From the NCBI GenBank assembly GCA_001599595.1, contig BCHH01000011.1, positions 1,137,894-1,201,893 of the forward strand: a stretch of 64,000 nucleotides of DNA, written 5' to 3'. The position numbers and the translations under genes are program-made. A model generated the notes under the pieces. It saw only the letters and a program-made list of their open reading frames with translations, was not told where the DNA came from and searched no databases. This document shows positions 11,512-21,452 of the stretch, piece after piece; the stretch's first letter is position 1, and every line of letters starts with the position of its first letter. The stretch comes from Beverwykella pulmonaria. Lineage: Eukaryota > Ascomycota > Dothideomycetes > Pleosporales > Melanommataceae.

Positions 11512-12087
11512 ATGAAGTTCACAAGCACTATTTCCACCGCTTTCTGCTTTGCTGCCACAATTTCCGCCTTTCCCTTATTGCCTACCACAATCTATCCAGC
11601 TACCAACTCAATATATTACAGTCTCAGCCAAGAGGTCCACTACGACGCACCCAAAGGAATGATATTCCGTGCCCCTGGACCTGTCGATGACCTCTCTACT
11701 ATCGTTATGTTCTACTTCTCCCCAAAATCTGCTGGCAAAACATGCGAATTCAAGTTCGATCTCGAGGCCCAACGTGGTTTCCAAGGTGGCGATCAACTCT
11801 TTGACATTTTCGAATCAAAATCATCAGTTATGTCGAACACTACCCTCCCTCAGAAGCTGGACAACTATCGCGGTCGACATCTGGGCACGATGAGGTCTGT
11901 TAGCGGTGGCCAGGGTGTTCCAGCATCAGGATTGGCTTCAGACGTAGCATTGTTCCAGTTTCCTTGCCCTGTACCACTTGCGGGTGAATCGGTGGTGACG
12001 GTGTCTTGGGAGGTTGCGCCAGTGAAGATTCACACCAACATCGAGTGGTCCAAGGAGCATGGCCCTTGGATCAAGTATGTCAATTAG
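11512..12087 (+). CDS. Secreted protein with But2-type C-terminal domain
   Basis: Single-exon gene of 191 aa. I chose ATG 11512 because it opens a signal peptide (MKFTSTISTAFCFAATISA); the frame extends upstream but without a second ATG. The body reads like the fungal But2 domain (ubiquitin-3-binding protein But2 C-terminal family): a beta-rich region with LSTIVMFYFSP, AGKTCEFKFDLEA, GDQLFDIFES and a late FQFPCPVPLAGESVVTVSWEVAP. Two cysteines could form one disulfide. The domain name comes from a fission yeast protein, but fungal secreted members have no established function. A TATA-like element lies about 170 bp upstream. Family call is by recall of pattern and moderately sure; that it is a secreted fungal protein is more certain. 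Confidence 0.72.
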   Translation: MKFTSTISTAFCFAATISAFPLLPTTIYPATNSIYYSLSQEVHYDAPKGMIFRAPGPVDDLSTIVMFYFSPKSAGKTCEFKFDLEAQRGFQGGDQLFDIFESKSSVMSNTTLPQKLDNYRGRHLGTMRSVSGGQGVPASGLASDVALFQFPCPVPLAGESVVTVSWEVAPVKIHTNIEWSKEHGPWIKYVN

Positions 12088-13328
12088 GCAGTGGCGTGGT
12101 GTGAGTAGTGTTTCATGAGGCAATAGTGTGTTGAAGTGTTGTTTTCATTTCAGTGCTGTAATTATATCGCACATAGTTCCGAGAATTATAATATTCACAT
12201 CTTCCTTCCATATTCAACGGCCAGAAGATCTAGAAAAGGATTATGGATTGGGTGGCATATTGTGCTCCTTGTGCTTAGTACTACGTATAGTAAGCAGCCT
12301 GTTGGCCAATGTTAAAGTCTAGTATATGCCTAACAATAACCTTCTCTTCTAGTTTACTGCGCTTCTCTAAATTGGATTAGCAATTGCATCACGCATGCTT
12401 ACTAGCATATGGGTTGTGTAGGGTTGATTGGGAGAAGTTGAATGATACTGCGGTGCAATTTACACTTTGATTTTGCTCGCAATCAAGACCTGAGATAGCA
12501 AGGAGGATGTCTGCTATAATAGTGGATAGCTGGCGCGTTGAAGAATATTGTTGGGATTACTGACTTGTAAATTACGTTATCGAACAACGTGGTTCTAAGC
12601 TTTTAAGAATTTATTTAGTAATTGTAGAGGTATTGAAGGCTAAATTCTTGATATTTTGGTGGTGCACGGACTGCCGACTATGAAGTACATAAGTTTTCAG
12701 ACCGCCGGCTCGCTTATGGGATACACGGCCCTCCCATGAATAGTTGACTAGCACTATCCGCGCGTCTTCCATAAATATCTTTAATATTCTTTATAAATTT
12801 ACATGGGGGTCGCTCGCGCTAATCACTATCATATATTCCTGCATACTCCCGCATGCTGCTTGCATTGAAGCGCAGTGCGACCCACAATCACCACTCAATG
12901 GTTGATCCACACTATCAAGAAGAAACCTCCATTGCGTCACCTGCACGGGCTATCCGCATCCCCGGGTCCGACACACCAATGAGAACATAGCTACGCCACA
13001 CCAACCTCAACGCCTCCTCTTCACGTGAACAAGTAAGTGGCTTGTGCGGCCTCTTCCGCCCAACAGATGCCCCAGCACAGCCACAGACATGCATGAACCG
13101 AAGCGGCAGAACAGGAAGCTCATAATTGAACAGAGCGTCTAAGCCATCCGAATGCTTGCCTAGCATAGATCGTCTAAGCGCCTGAGATATTGCTGGCTTT
13201 CAATGACTGAGTTCGTACATATATGCCTCAGCTCCGCACTGATTGCATTTCTCACCCACAAGACTCCAAACTAACAATCGTTCGATTGCAACTACTCTTT
13301 AAACATTCCCAAGCTACCAACTTTTACA
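12088..13328. other. AT-rich gene-free stretch
   Basis: About 1.2 kb. The part from about 12130 to 12850 is rich in TA and TT and carries no coding signal, as in decayed repeats. The last 150 bp should hold the promoter of the RING gene; a minus-strand 83-codon frame (13166-12915) has no family features. Confidence 0.4.
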
Positions 13329-14762
13329 ATGCCATCTCCAAACCTCCTCTGGGACCCACGTCAAATCCTACAGATTTCGGATGATTGCCGCTGTGTCGGC
13401 TACGCACCAACGAGGCGTCGTAAATGTGGAAATTTCATCGCAGGACACAATTTGTTCAAAGCTGATACACTTCTCGACGGTATCGCGCAAGAAAATCCTG
13501 ACGCCGATGCCCTAGGAACGAAGCTACGTCGCCTGGCTGAATACCTGCTATGTGTTCGATGGCATCAGCCCCAGGCTCAAGACATGGTAGATAAGTGGAT
13601 AGAGAGGATGGAATCTACCTATCCATGCGGCGAGGTAGTTCAACTATCTAGGGTTCAAATTTCGGCATCCTCGCAGAGCAATACATCTTCGAGCTCGTCA
13701 GTATCACTTTCGCCATCAGTATCGTCACGACAAACAACTTCGTCGACACCGAGCACATCTACTTCTTCTCACACTGAACGTAATAGCCTTGAAGAAACGA
13801 TGGCATTTCTTCGAGGAACACTTCGCGACTCCGAACGCCGTCCCGCTGAACTGGACCACTTGTCATCACGTAGCTCGACCCGGACTAGTCCCATAGTCTC
13901 TCACATATCATCGTCAAGTAGCTTATCTCTTGACCTCTCCAGGTCTTCAACCCTCCTTCCTTCTTCTTCTTCTTCTACCAGTATTACCCGACAACGAGTT
14001 CAGACTTCAACGTCCACTTATTCTGCCAGCGCTACCCGTCCACCAGCACGGATCCCGGCTTCTTCTCCCTCCTCCTCTTCTTCCTCTTCCTCTTCCTCCT
14101 CATCCTCATCCTCTTTCTCTTCCTTTTCTACTTCTTCTACTGCTTCTACTGCTTCTACTTCTTCTACTGCTTCTACTTCTTCTACTTCTTCTACTTCTAC
14201 TTCTTCTGCTGGCAGTACCCGCCCACAATCCCAGTCTTCGACATCCTCTCCAGACCGCAGTGTAGATACGTTTATTGCATCTTCGACATCTCGAATACAC
14301 TCGCTCGTCCGAAAGCGTGCCATCGATAAAGAATGTCACATTTGCATGGAAGAATATTGGTCCGATGACCTTACTGTGTGGTGTAAGGCCGAATGTGGGC
14401 GGAGTGTGCACAAGACATGCTTTGAGAAATGGCAAAACCAGTGTATCGTTAACGAGAGGAGAGCTACTTGCGCAATCTGTCGAGCAGCTTGGGAAGATCA
14501 AAGTGCCGTCAGGTTCAGAGAATCCTCGGGACCATGCACACGTACGCATGTACGACGACTAGATATTGACGACGAATGTCCCATTTGCCAGGAAGACTAT
14601 AGGCCTGAGGACAGACTTGTATGGTGCAAAGATGGCTGTGGAAGGACTGTGCATCGGGATTGCTTTCAAGAATGGCAGGCGCACCTTGGCAATAGCGAAA
14701 CGAGAGCTGTCTGTGCCTTCTGCCGAGGGGTGTGGGTATCCATTTGTGAGTGTGATAATTAG
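13329..14762 (+). CDS. Serine-rich protein with two tandem C-terminal RING-type zinc fingers
   Basis: Single exon, 477 aa. Residues 15-95 form a small N-terminal module with DCRCVGYAPTRRRKCGN, a pattern that recurs in proteins of this fungal class. Residues 110-330 are very Ser/Thr-rich and low in complexity. Two RING-like modules of the same type follow: the first (336-393) with CHICMEEY, WCKAECGRSVHKTCFEKW and CAICRAAW; the second (417-471) with CPICQEDY, WCKDGCGRTVHRDCFQEW and CAFCRGVW. Both keep all Cys/His zinc ligands, so this is probably an E3 ubiquitin ligase or a related scaffold. The strong similarity of the two modules implies an internal duplication. Substrate unknown. Confidence 0.82.
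   Translation: MPSPNLLWDPRQILQISDDCRCVGYAPTRRRKCGNFIAGHNLFKADTLLDGIAQENPDADALGTKLRRLAEYLLCVRWHQPQAQDMVDKWIERMESTYPCGEVVQLSRVQISASSQSNTSSSSSVSLSPSVSSRQTTSSTPSTSTSSHTERNSLEETMAFLRGTLRDSERRPAELDHLSSRSSTRTSPIVSHISSSSSLSLDLSRSSTLLPSSSSSTSITRQRVQTSTSTYSASATRPPARIPASSPSSSSSSSSSSSSSSSFSSFSTSSTASTASTSSTASTSSTSSTSTSSAGSTRPQSQSSTSSPDRSVDTFIASSTSRIHSLVRKRAIDKECHICMEEYWSDDLTVWCKAECGRSVHKTCFEKWQNQCIVNERRATCAICRAAWEDQSAVRFRESSGPCTRTHVRRLDIDDECPICQEDYRPEDRLVWCKDGCGRTVHRDCFQEWQAHLGNSETRAVCAFCRGVWVSICECDN
14060..14208 (+). repeat. TTC/TCC/TAC-type trinucleotide tract in the RING gene
   Basis: About 150 bp made of repeated TCC, TCT, TTC and TAC triplets coding for Ser and Ser-Thr runs. Because the period is three, length changes leave the frame intact. 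Confidence 0.9.
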
Positions 14763-16905
14763 GATGTTAAATAAATTCTTCGATCTAAAGATAGAAATCA
14801 AGTAAAAAAATTGAAGATAAAGCACTTTAGATATTCTATATTGTCTTCATCTCTACTTAAAGCTATTATTAGATTATAAAATTGAAGTATGGTGTTTGTT
14901 CATTGTAAGCTAAAAACTACGTGGATTTGTTATTGATTAATCGGCCCGTCATATATATAAAAGCCGTACATACTTCACACAGAATACACATCTTGATACT
15001 CTTTCGGACGCACCCCACTTAAATTACTAGAAGCTTGTCGAAAATATGTTGCTACTCAACTTGGGTGACGGTGATCAGGTCCTTAGATGCTCCTCTGGCG
15101 AGATCAGGACCCACAAAACTAATGAAGCTGCCTGTGGAGACAAGTTTTACTTCAAATCCCTTATACCGTGCGATGTTCGCGATACCGTGGAGGGTGATGC
15201 CACCCAAGTGGACTTGTTGGCAACGCCTGTCTCATTCGTTTCCACCCTCGTTTTGCACAATGAACGTTCTACCAAAGGCTAGCTGTAGTTGCACTACTAA
15301 TCTAAGATGGGCTTCGAAATCGGACTCTACACCTCTACGGGGTGAAGTCTGAGAACTTGACTCTTTCAGAGCTCAGAGACAGCGCAGAGACGTCGCGTCG
15401 TATAGGCGGTGGTGGTTGAAGCTGCCCGTGGTGAGACAGTGCAGAGTTTTCACACTACCACAACCACATGCGATACCCACAAGAGTCGGAAAACGGTTCG
15501 CGAGCTCTATCAAGACAAGGATTACCTTTAAACACCTCACTAGCAGCAGTTCACAACAACTACACAATTGCACGAGCCCCTACCTCTCCATACTCGCGCG
15601 CGGACGAAACAATACCGACTGGACCTCTGGCCCTAGTTGTGCGACAGGTAACCCAGGCAGCCATGTCAGCAACAGACAGATGCTGGCGATACGCAGACAG
15701 ACCTTGGCGTCCTCGCGCCCTCGGGCGGATGAAACAGCTACGGTTGGACCTCTGACCCCCTAGGTGTGCAGCAGGCAGCCTAGGCCGCCATGTCAGCAAC
15801 TGGTGGACGCTGGAAACATGCGGATAGACACCGCATACCACTGGTGAGGCGCCGGAGAGGTCATAACAAAACGTGCTGTCAGCGCCTGCGAGGAGTAACA
15901 GCAGCGCTGGGAGAACGGCAGACGCATGAAGCTGAATCAACGAAGCACAAGGGAGTAGGGAGAAGAGCGGCAGACAACTATGGTACAAAGGCAACATTCA
16001 CACACGAGGGAGATATCACCATCATAGCAAGCGTGATAGGGTGGGCGGTCCGGGCCAGCGGACAACAGCAACCCACAGGCGCAAGAGCGAGGCCTGCGCC
16101 TGTCCAGGGACGCATTTACGGCACAATAAAGGACAGGTGTTTTCCCCCCATATAGGCAAGCCTTCGAGAGCTGCTTCTGCGCATGGCCAATGGGGTTTTT
16201 TGTTCATCAGGTGTAAATAGTGGCAATAGTCTGCGTGGCTCCAGGTAGGGCCGGTAACAGAGGGTAAATTGATCAAATAATAATAATACTAATCTAGGAT
16301 AGTGAACCACTGGCCAACGTTTTTGCCGTCGACTTCAAATCTCTTATCAAAAGAAGTAAGATTGGTGTGCTCATTTCTAAACAACGTCAGATGACTACGA
16401 AATAGCTGCAGTGAAACGGACAAACAAAGACAAATCCATATTGTGCAGATTAGACGCTATAAAAGAGACCTCCTAGTCAACGCTCAAAAGATTGGCTAAG
16501 GTAGCTTATTAATGATGGCCTGTCCATGAAGCCAAGCTGGCATAGCATTGTAATAGATGAGGATTGGGAGATTGTCGTAGATGAGGACGATGAAGACATT
16601 AATGAGCGGCGTGTTAGGGACTGGAATGCTGGCTATAACGGGAGTAGTGTGTTAGAGAATCACCATCATTCTGAGAACCTGGCTTCCAGTCATCGAATAA
16701 GATGCGTTGATGTATATCAGCATCTTAAAGAGATATTATACATGCCAGGCACATATGAACTTGTACTCGGCGAAGTGACTGCCCAGAGTGTTATCACGGC
16801 ATCGAATTCGACCTGTGCAATGGACTCGTCTGTAGTACTAGGACACAGAACAAATTTGCGGGACGGGAAAGAGTTTCCGGTTTCGAGTCGGACTTTAAGA
16901 CCGAT
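14763..16905. other. Gene-poor stretch of 2.1 kb
   Basis: Mostly non-coding. A 78-codon frame at 15046-15282 follows a TATATATAAAAG element at about 14952, so a small gene is possible but unsupported by family. A 131-codon frame at 16526-16921 starts with an acidic segment and has no recognisable domain. A diverged tandem duplication (listed separately) lies in the middle. Confidence 0.4.
15599..15832 (+). repeat. Diverged tandem duplication, two copies of about 110 bp
   Basis: Copy one spans about 15599-15704 and copy two about 15724-15832, offset by about 125 bp. Both share GCGGA(C/T)GAAACA, TGGACCTCTG, the core CCATGTCAGCAAC and a similar end (GCAGACAGACC versus GCGGATAGACACC). Differences are mainly substitutions. 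No coding role is apparent. Confidence 0.7.
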
Positions 16906-17196
16906 CTATCCGTGGATATAGCTGCAGGCTTTGCTCTTGACGGGACCGAGGAAGTTGCATGGTAGGTTGGCGGTGGGTTTATTGACAATGGCTGGGTCTT
17001 TTAAAATTGTGAAATCGGTGGAGATAGCGTCGGAGTTGAGGCGCAGGAGAATCAGGCCCTGGTCGAGGGAGATGATTTTGTTGAAATAAGTCTCCATATT
17101 GATTGCTTTTGTTGATCGGTTAGGGCAGAGACGTTGTGCAGTAGTCCCTGTGAGACCAACAATCACAATGACACAACGAAAATAGCGTTGTGCCAT
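16906..17196 (-). CDS. Candidate small secreted protein
   Basis: A 96-aa frame starting with a plausible signal peptide (MAQRYFRCVIVIVGLTGTTA) followed by a hydrophilic body with PNRSTKAINMETYFNKI, SLDQGLILLRLNSDA and FLGPVKSKACSYIHG. Four cysteines in total, three of them after the putative signal. I do not recognise a family and no intron is needed. Size and layout fit effector-like secreted proteins, but one short frame in a gene-poor region could also be chance. Confidence 0.35.
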   Translation of the reverse strand: MAQRYFRCVIVIVGLTGTTAQRLCPNRSTKAINMETYFNKIISLDQGLILLRLNSDAISTDFTILKDPAIVNKPTANLPCNFLGPVKSKACSYIHG

Positions 17197-17312
17197 TGCT
17201 AAATTCTGGCTCTAGAAATATCCTAAACGAGCCTATATTCACTCATTAATTGCTTGACTTATTGAGAATCGAAGGGCGCGGAATACCTTGCAACAACTGT
17301 CACGTGCCACAC

Positions 17313-17458
17313 GTGTTCTACTATATGTCCTATTCTAGATAGATCCCCTACATGTGTATATGTAGTCATCGTGCAAGCAGTCAGCTCGTTACGGCTTTCA
17401 AACTCTATACATATACATTTACCCATCAAACTATTGACTGCTTCCACTCATCGGGACA
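17313..17458 (+). repeat. Leader-like dispersed repeat, copy 1
   Basis: About 145 bp with a similar copy at 33525-33672. Shared blocks include GTTCTAC(T/C)ATATGTCCTA, TATTCTAG, AGTCATCGTGC (AGTCGTCGTGC in copy 2), AGTCAGCTC, ACCCATCA and ATTGACTGC. A TATA-like GTATATGTAG sits in the same place as TATATATAG in copy 2. Many differences are C/T or G/A. A short frame opens shortly after each copy. Confidence 0.8.
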
Positions 17459-19440
17459 ACAACAACAATGGTTTCCTCCTTGTTTTCTTGTTGTCTTCAG
17501 CCCACAGAATCTGGCGGACTTTTAGTTGGGACACAAGGAGTTCCTTGCGTTTTAACAGGAGAACTATTGATGAGAAATTAACCTAGGAGGTTAACGGTCA
17601 AAATTTATTCCACTGTCAGTTTGTTTCTAAGAAGATAGAAGATGCCTCACCATCTATATCACCTTTCCGTTGGCGAAGTTCTAAACCTGAATATTGTATT
17701 AATTATAGAATTTCTTGAGACATTAATACAATACTCCATCGTGATTGATGCACGATTGCCGGGTAATACTAGCTTACACCAGAAAAGGTCGTCTTTCTCT
17801 GCTCTTTTATTCTTAATAGTAAGTAGCAAGCCTAGCAAGCTTGATGGCATCCTATAACATTCTGTTTTGATAAAAAGACTTCAAAAATCTCTAGTAATAC
17901 GTAAGCAGGATGCTACCGTAACGCGGACTCAACAGCTGTACTATGTAGCCGGCTTAGCTGATCGCACCTCACCAAGGATAGATCACATACACATCATCGA
18001 CATATACTGTAGGAAGCGGTGGTGTATAAAGATGTATGTTGTGTGTACCTGTTTGATGTGAGTGAGTGATCTATTCTTGGGGATGCACGATTAACTGAGC
18101 CAGCCATAAGTACAGCAGACGAGTCAGCGCTATAGTGGATCTTGCTTACGTATACATATCGAAAACCTTCGTGTTCTTCAGTTCCACTCGTTTACTGTAT
18201 GATCGGAATATGTATCCCGACGCTTGCTATACCTAGATCATTGCTAAAAGACGGAAAAATCCGACATATCCGCCACTGAAAGCTAAAACCACATAGAAGC
18301 CCCATGAACTTCGGTCCACGGTGGATATATAACCTTGGTGGAATGTCGAATTCTGATCTGCAAGCGACGACGCAGCTGAGGGACTGTTGTGGAGCCACTG
18401 GCGCAGATCGCTTTGTAGAAGGTTTGGCGCGAGCGCAACAATGGGCAGTCGGTACATCATCCGTGTACTCACTATCGGTGTCTTGAATTTGCTGCTTCAT
18501 GGTCTTTCGTACATTTTCTATCTAGCCGCCACTCGTCGCCAATGTGTATCCCTTTCACATTCGGATGCAGGCTTACATTCAGTCAGCCCTAATATACTGT
18601 ATTTAGCTCTACATGTATATTGAATAGTGCACTGGCCCTAACCCCAGCAACTTAATGTTCTGACAGACATTTGGTACACTACATTCAGAATGCGGCATAG
18701 ACTATCGTTTAAAGTATACACAGATTTCAAGAAGTTCATAACGCTCAACGTGGATGTGATCATCTAGGTGTGAAACCAATTAGCCCTAAGTAGTTGTGAC
18801 ATTTTACCATATTGTCATTATCGCTACTATAAAGGTTGCTGAACACATCAGAATATCTGACTCTTGTTATCTATTTACATTGCGTCTTCAAATTCATGTC
18901 TTCTTCGCTGGAGATTCACTGGAGAATGTAGCACAGAATCCATATGCAATTGGCCCATCTCACTTTTCAGGCTAAGGCCGGAATCGCTTGCCAATATATA
19001 ATTTCGTGATACCATGCTTGTGAAAGGCTACATAGTACCTGGCCTACGGAACTACAAGGTTCCCATGTCACCCCTCTGCATATTATTCCAGTTCATTATC
19101 GCGCGGTCCCGACCCCCCAATGGGCGGTCGGGAGGTGCTGCCAATTCGCTCAGGACTTAGCTTGAAGACAACATTGTAATTATAACTAGGCCAAAGTTTA
19201 TTTTCTGCCATTTTCAGGAAACAGCACTAGCGCATCAAATTGAACTATGTCTGTTGATGCCAAGATAGTGGTAGGAGAATTGCCAAGCGGAATTCTAACA
19301 CACATTAATACTGTTGCATATTGAATATATTAACTATAGCAACTCCCTGCTCCTAAAAGGAAACAGGCAACATATTACTAACTTAAGCTAGGAAAGGGCT
19401 TTTTTAAGCAGTTCTCTAGGACAATAAGCAAAGACGACAA

Positions 19441-19640
19441 TGGAGAAGGTTTTGGCAATTGCAAGGTACTACATATACCAAAGCACCTTCTCCTACATTG
19501 CAAATACTACAGAAAGGAAAGAGAAAAGGGTACAAAGACACTAGGAATACTTACGCTTACGCTACACAACCTTTTTAACACGACAAAAGAAAGATCAGCC
19601 CCTATAAACTTCCTACAAGATGGCCGCTAAAAGTAGAAGC
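19441..19640 (+). mobile_element. Relic of a coding repeat, copy 1 (inverted partner at 22400-22620)
   Basis: The plus strand here matches the minus strand of 22400-22620: shared blocks are TTTTGGCAA, CTTCTCCTACA, ACAGAAAGGAAAGAGAAAAG, CTTACG, CTACACAA and ACAAGATGG(C/T)(C/T)GCTAA. One frame reads RKEREKxxKxLxxxTLTxHxLF, and a similar peptide comes from the other copy. I take it for a fragment of a transposon protein of unknown class. Both copies are broken by stops. Confidence 0.6.
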
Positions 19641-19910
19641 CGTTTCAGAGCTTAGTATAACGACTTAAATAATTAAAAAAACAAAACAGGCCAAATACAG
19701 GTGCAATACTGCTACTGTAGCTGCCTTCTTTAGAGCCCTAATAAAGAGGGATTAGCAGAGTGAGCATAGTGCTTCATAGCTCGAGTGGCTGCATAAGCAT
19801 TATTGTACTAGCCCAGCAGTATACAGTATTCATGTAAATGATTTATTTTAAAAAAATCTATAGCGCCTTGCTTGCTTTTAAAGTACGTTACATAGAGTTT
19901 TAAATTTATT

Positions 19911-20042
19911 TGTTAGGAGCGGAGCACGGCACCACTACGCCACTGCACCCTAGAAGACACATATACCGGATGTCTTCGGGTATGTTATCCGATCTGTCGC
20001 AATCTGACCCTACGCAGGGTCTTGTATGACCGGGGCCTTACA
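19911..20042. mobile_element. Short LTR-like insertion (132 bp) with 5-bp target duplication TTATT
   Basis: The element starts TGTTAGGAGC and ends GGCCTTACA, giving near-matching inverted ends (TGTTAGG versus TGTAAGG) with the canonical TG...CA termini. It is flanked by TTATT at 19906-19910 and TTATT at 20043-20047. It contains a perfect hairpin, GACCCT-ACGC-AGGGTC, at about 20004-20021. It is more GC-rich than its surroundings. Best reading: a solo LTR of a small element, unlike the 341-bp family at 30 and 33 kb. Because the target is AT-rich, chance is a little less remote than for those. Confidence 0.7.
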
Positions 20043-20464
20043 TTATTATAGAATGATTGTTGAGATATTAGGCTCTGAAATATTTTTTTTAAGCCTGTCT
20101 ATTTGTTTGCAGAGTACGCTACTTATTACAAACTTTTATTAAAGGTAATAAGATTTAAGAACATTCTTAGCAAAGGTAGTTTGCTTTCTCTAGTTGATTA
20201 GCTCATCAGATGAGCAGCTTGCTCAGATGGGTGATCAGTTCATTCTGGTGAGTGATCAGCTCAGCTTAGTGACCAATTCGTCTCAGTAATCAGCTCGACT
20301 AGGAAGTACGTTTTAGAGAATACTTAAGAATACATATAATAGTAGGCTGGATGTCGTTTACCTTAGGGTTATCGCTATTTTGAGGAAAAATTTATTGAAA
20401 ATCTCAACCTAGCTACTGCGCTGCAATACTCCTCCTTTTGCAGCTTGCATGTTCGGTCAATACG

Positions 20465-21452
20465 ATGTTGTTCAAGTCACCCTTTTCTCTGGCCCTTGCA
20501 GCGACCAGATCCCTTGCCAAAAGGTCCTGTGGCGCTCCCCTACCATCTGATGAGCAAATTCTCGTCGCCCAAAACTTCAAACTACAGGAAGATGCCGCGC
20601 GAAACAATAACTTCAGCATCCAAGCCGCCTTCACAGTCAACATCTATTACCACGTGATTGCTAGCACAAGAGCTATCAGCGACGGATACCTCACCGAAGA
20701 GACTCTAACAACCCAGACTGCCGTCCTTAACGATGCATATGCACCATCTGGCATATCATTTGTCCAGAAGGGCGTCGACTGGACTATCAACGCTGCTTGG
20801 GCTGCTGGGCGTAGCGATCTCAAAATGAAGGAAGCGCTCCGCAAGGGCACTTACTCAGATTTGAACGTCTACTTTGAGCCTGGACAGCGGCTTCTCGGTT
20901 TCGCTACTTTCCCGACAGCTGATGCTTCGACTAATTCTACTGCTTTGTATGACGATGGCGTGGTCATTCGATCCTCGACTGTGCCTGGTGGAAGCGAGGC
21001 TAGATATAACTTGGGCCACACTGCAACACACGAAATTGGCCACTGGCTTGGCTGTAAGTTATATTTTCAATCAATTTCGGCTTGGGGACTTTTAACTTAA
21101 TTCGCCAACTTTTATCGCCGGGTCTCAACTACAAAGAATCAACGCTGATAAAATGAAACAGTGTTCCATACCTTCGAGGGCTTAGCCTGCAGTGGGGATG
21201 GTGATTACGTTTCTGACACTGCATTCGAATATGAGGCAGCCTATGACTGTGAGATCGGCAGAGATACTTGCCCAGATGATAGCGACCCTGACCCTGTTAC
21301 AAACTACATGGACTATTCCGACGAGTAAGCCTTTACCGAAAGAATAACTATTACATCCACGTACTAATAGAATGATTAGTTCCTGCTTCACTGGCTTCAC
21401 TGTTGGTCAGTCAGTCCGTATGCAGAGCTCCTGGACCACTTTTCGTGGTTAA
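20465..21452 (+). CDS. Extracellular M43-type metalloprotease
   Basis: Zinc endopeptidase of the pappalysin-like M43 family (fungal MEP1 type), 274 aa from exons 20465-21053, 21162-21324 and 21380-21452. The first intron lies inside the zinc motif; splicing gives HEIGHWLGLFH (H189 to H199), the full HExxHxxGxxH signature, and NYMDYSDE provides the Met-turn. Conserved family sequence includes YYHVIAST, LNDAYAPSGISF, GFATFPTA, DGVVIRSSTVPGG and the C-terminal FTVGQSVRMQSSWTTFRG. The N-terminus (MLFKSPFSLALAATRSLAKR) is a short, weak signal peptide ending in a Lys-Arg pair that a Kex2-type protease could cut. All catalytic residues are intact despite the repeat-rich setting. Probably secreted for nutrition or host tissue attack. 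Confidence 0.92.

Larger units (their letters stand above)
17459..20464. other. AT-rich, gene-poor stretch with transposon remains
   Basis: About 3 kb with no convincing gene. Short frames at 17642-17857, 18192-18500 and 18387-18623 lack family features. From about 18600 the sequence is TA-rich with many stops in all frames, as expected of repeats degraded by RIP-like mutation. A coding-repeat relic and a short LTR-like insertion in this stretch are listed separately. Confidence 0.5.

Noticed and set aside
14018..14323. Glu/Val-rich minus-strand frame over the serine tract
   Set aside because: It is the mirror image of the Ser triplet repeat in the RING gene.
16526..16921. 131-codon frame with acidic start
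   Set aside because: No family or signal; overlaps the end of a better candidate on the other strand.
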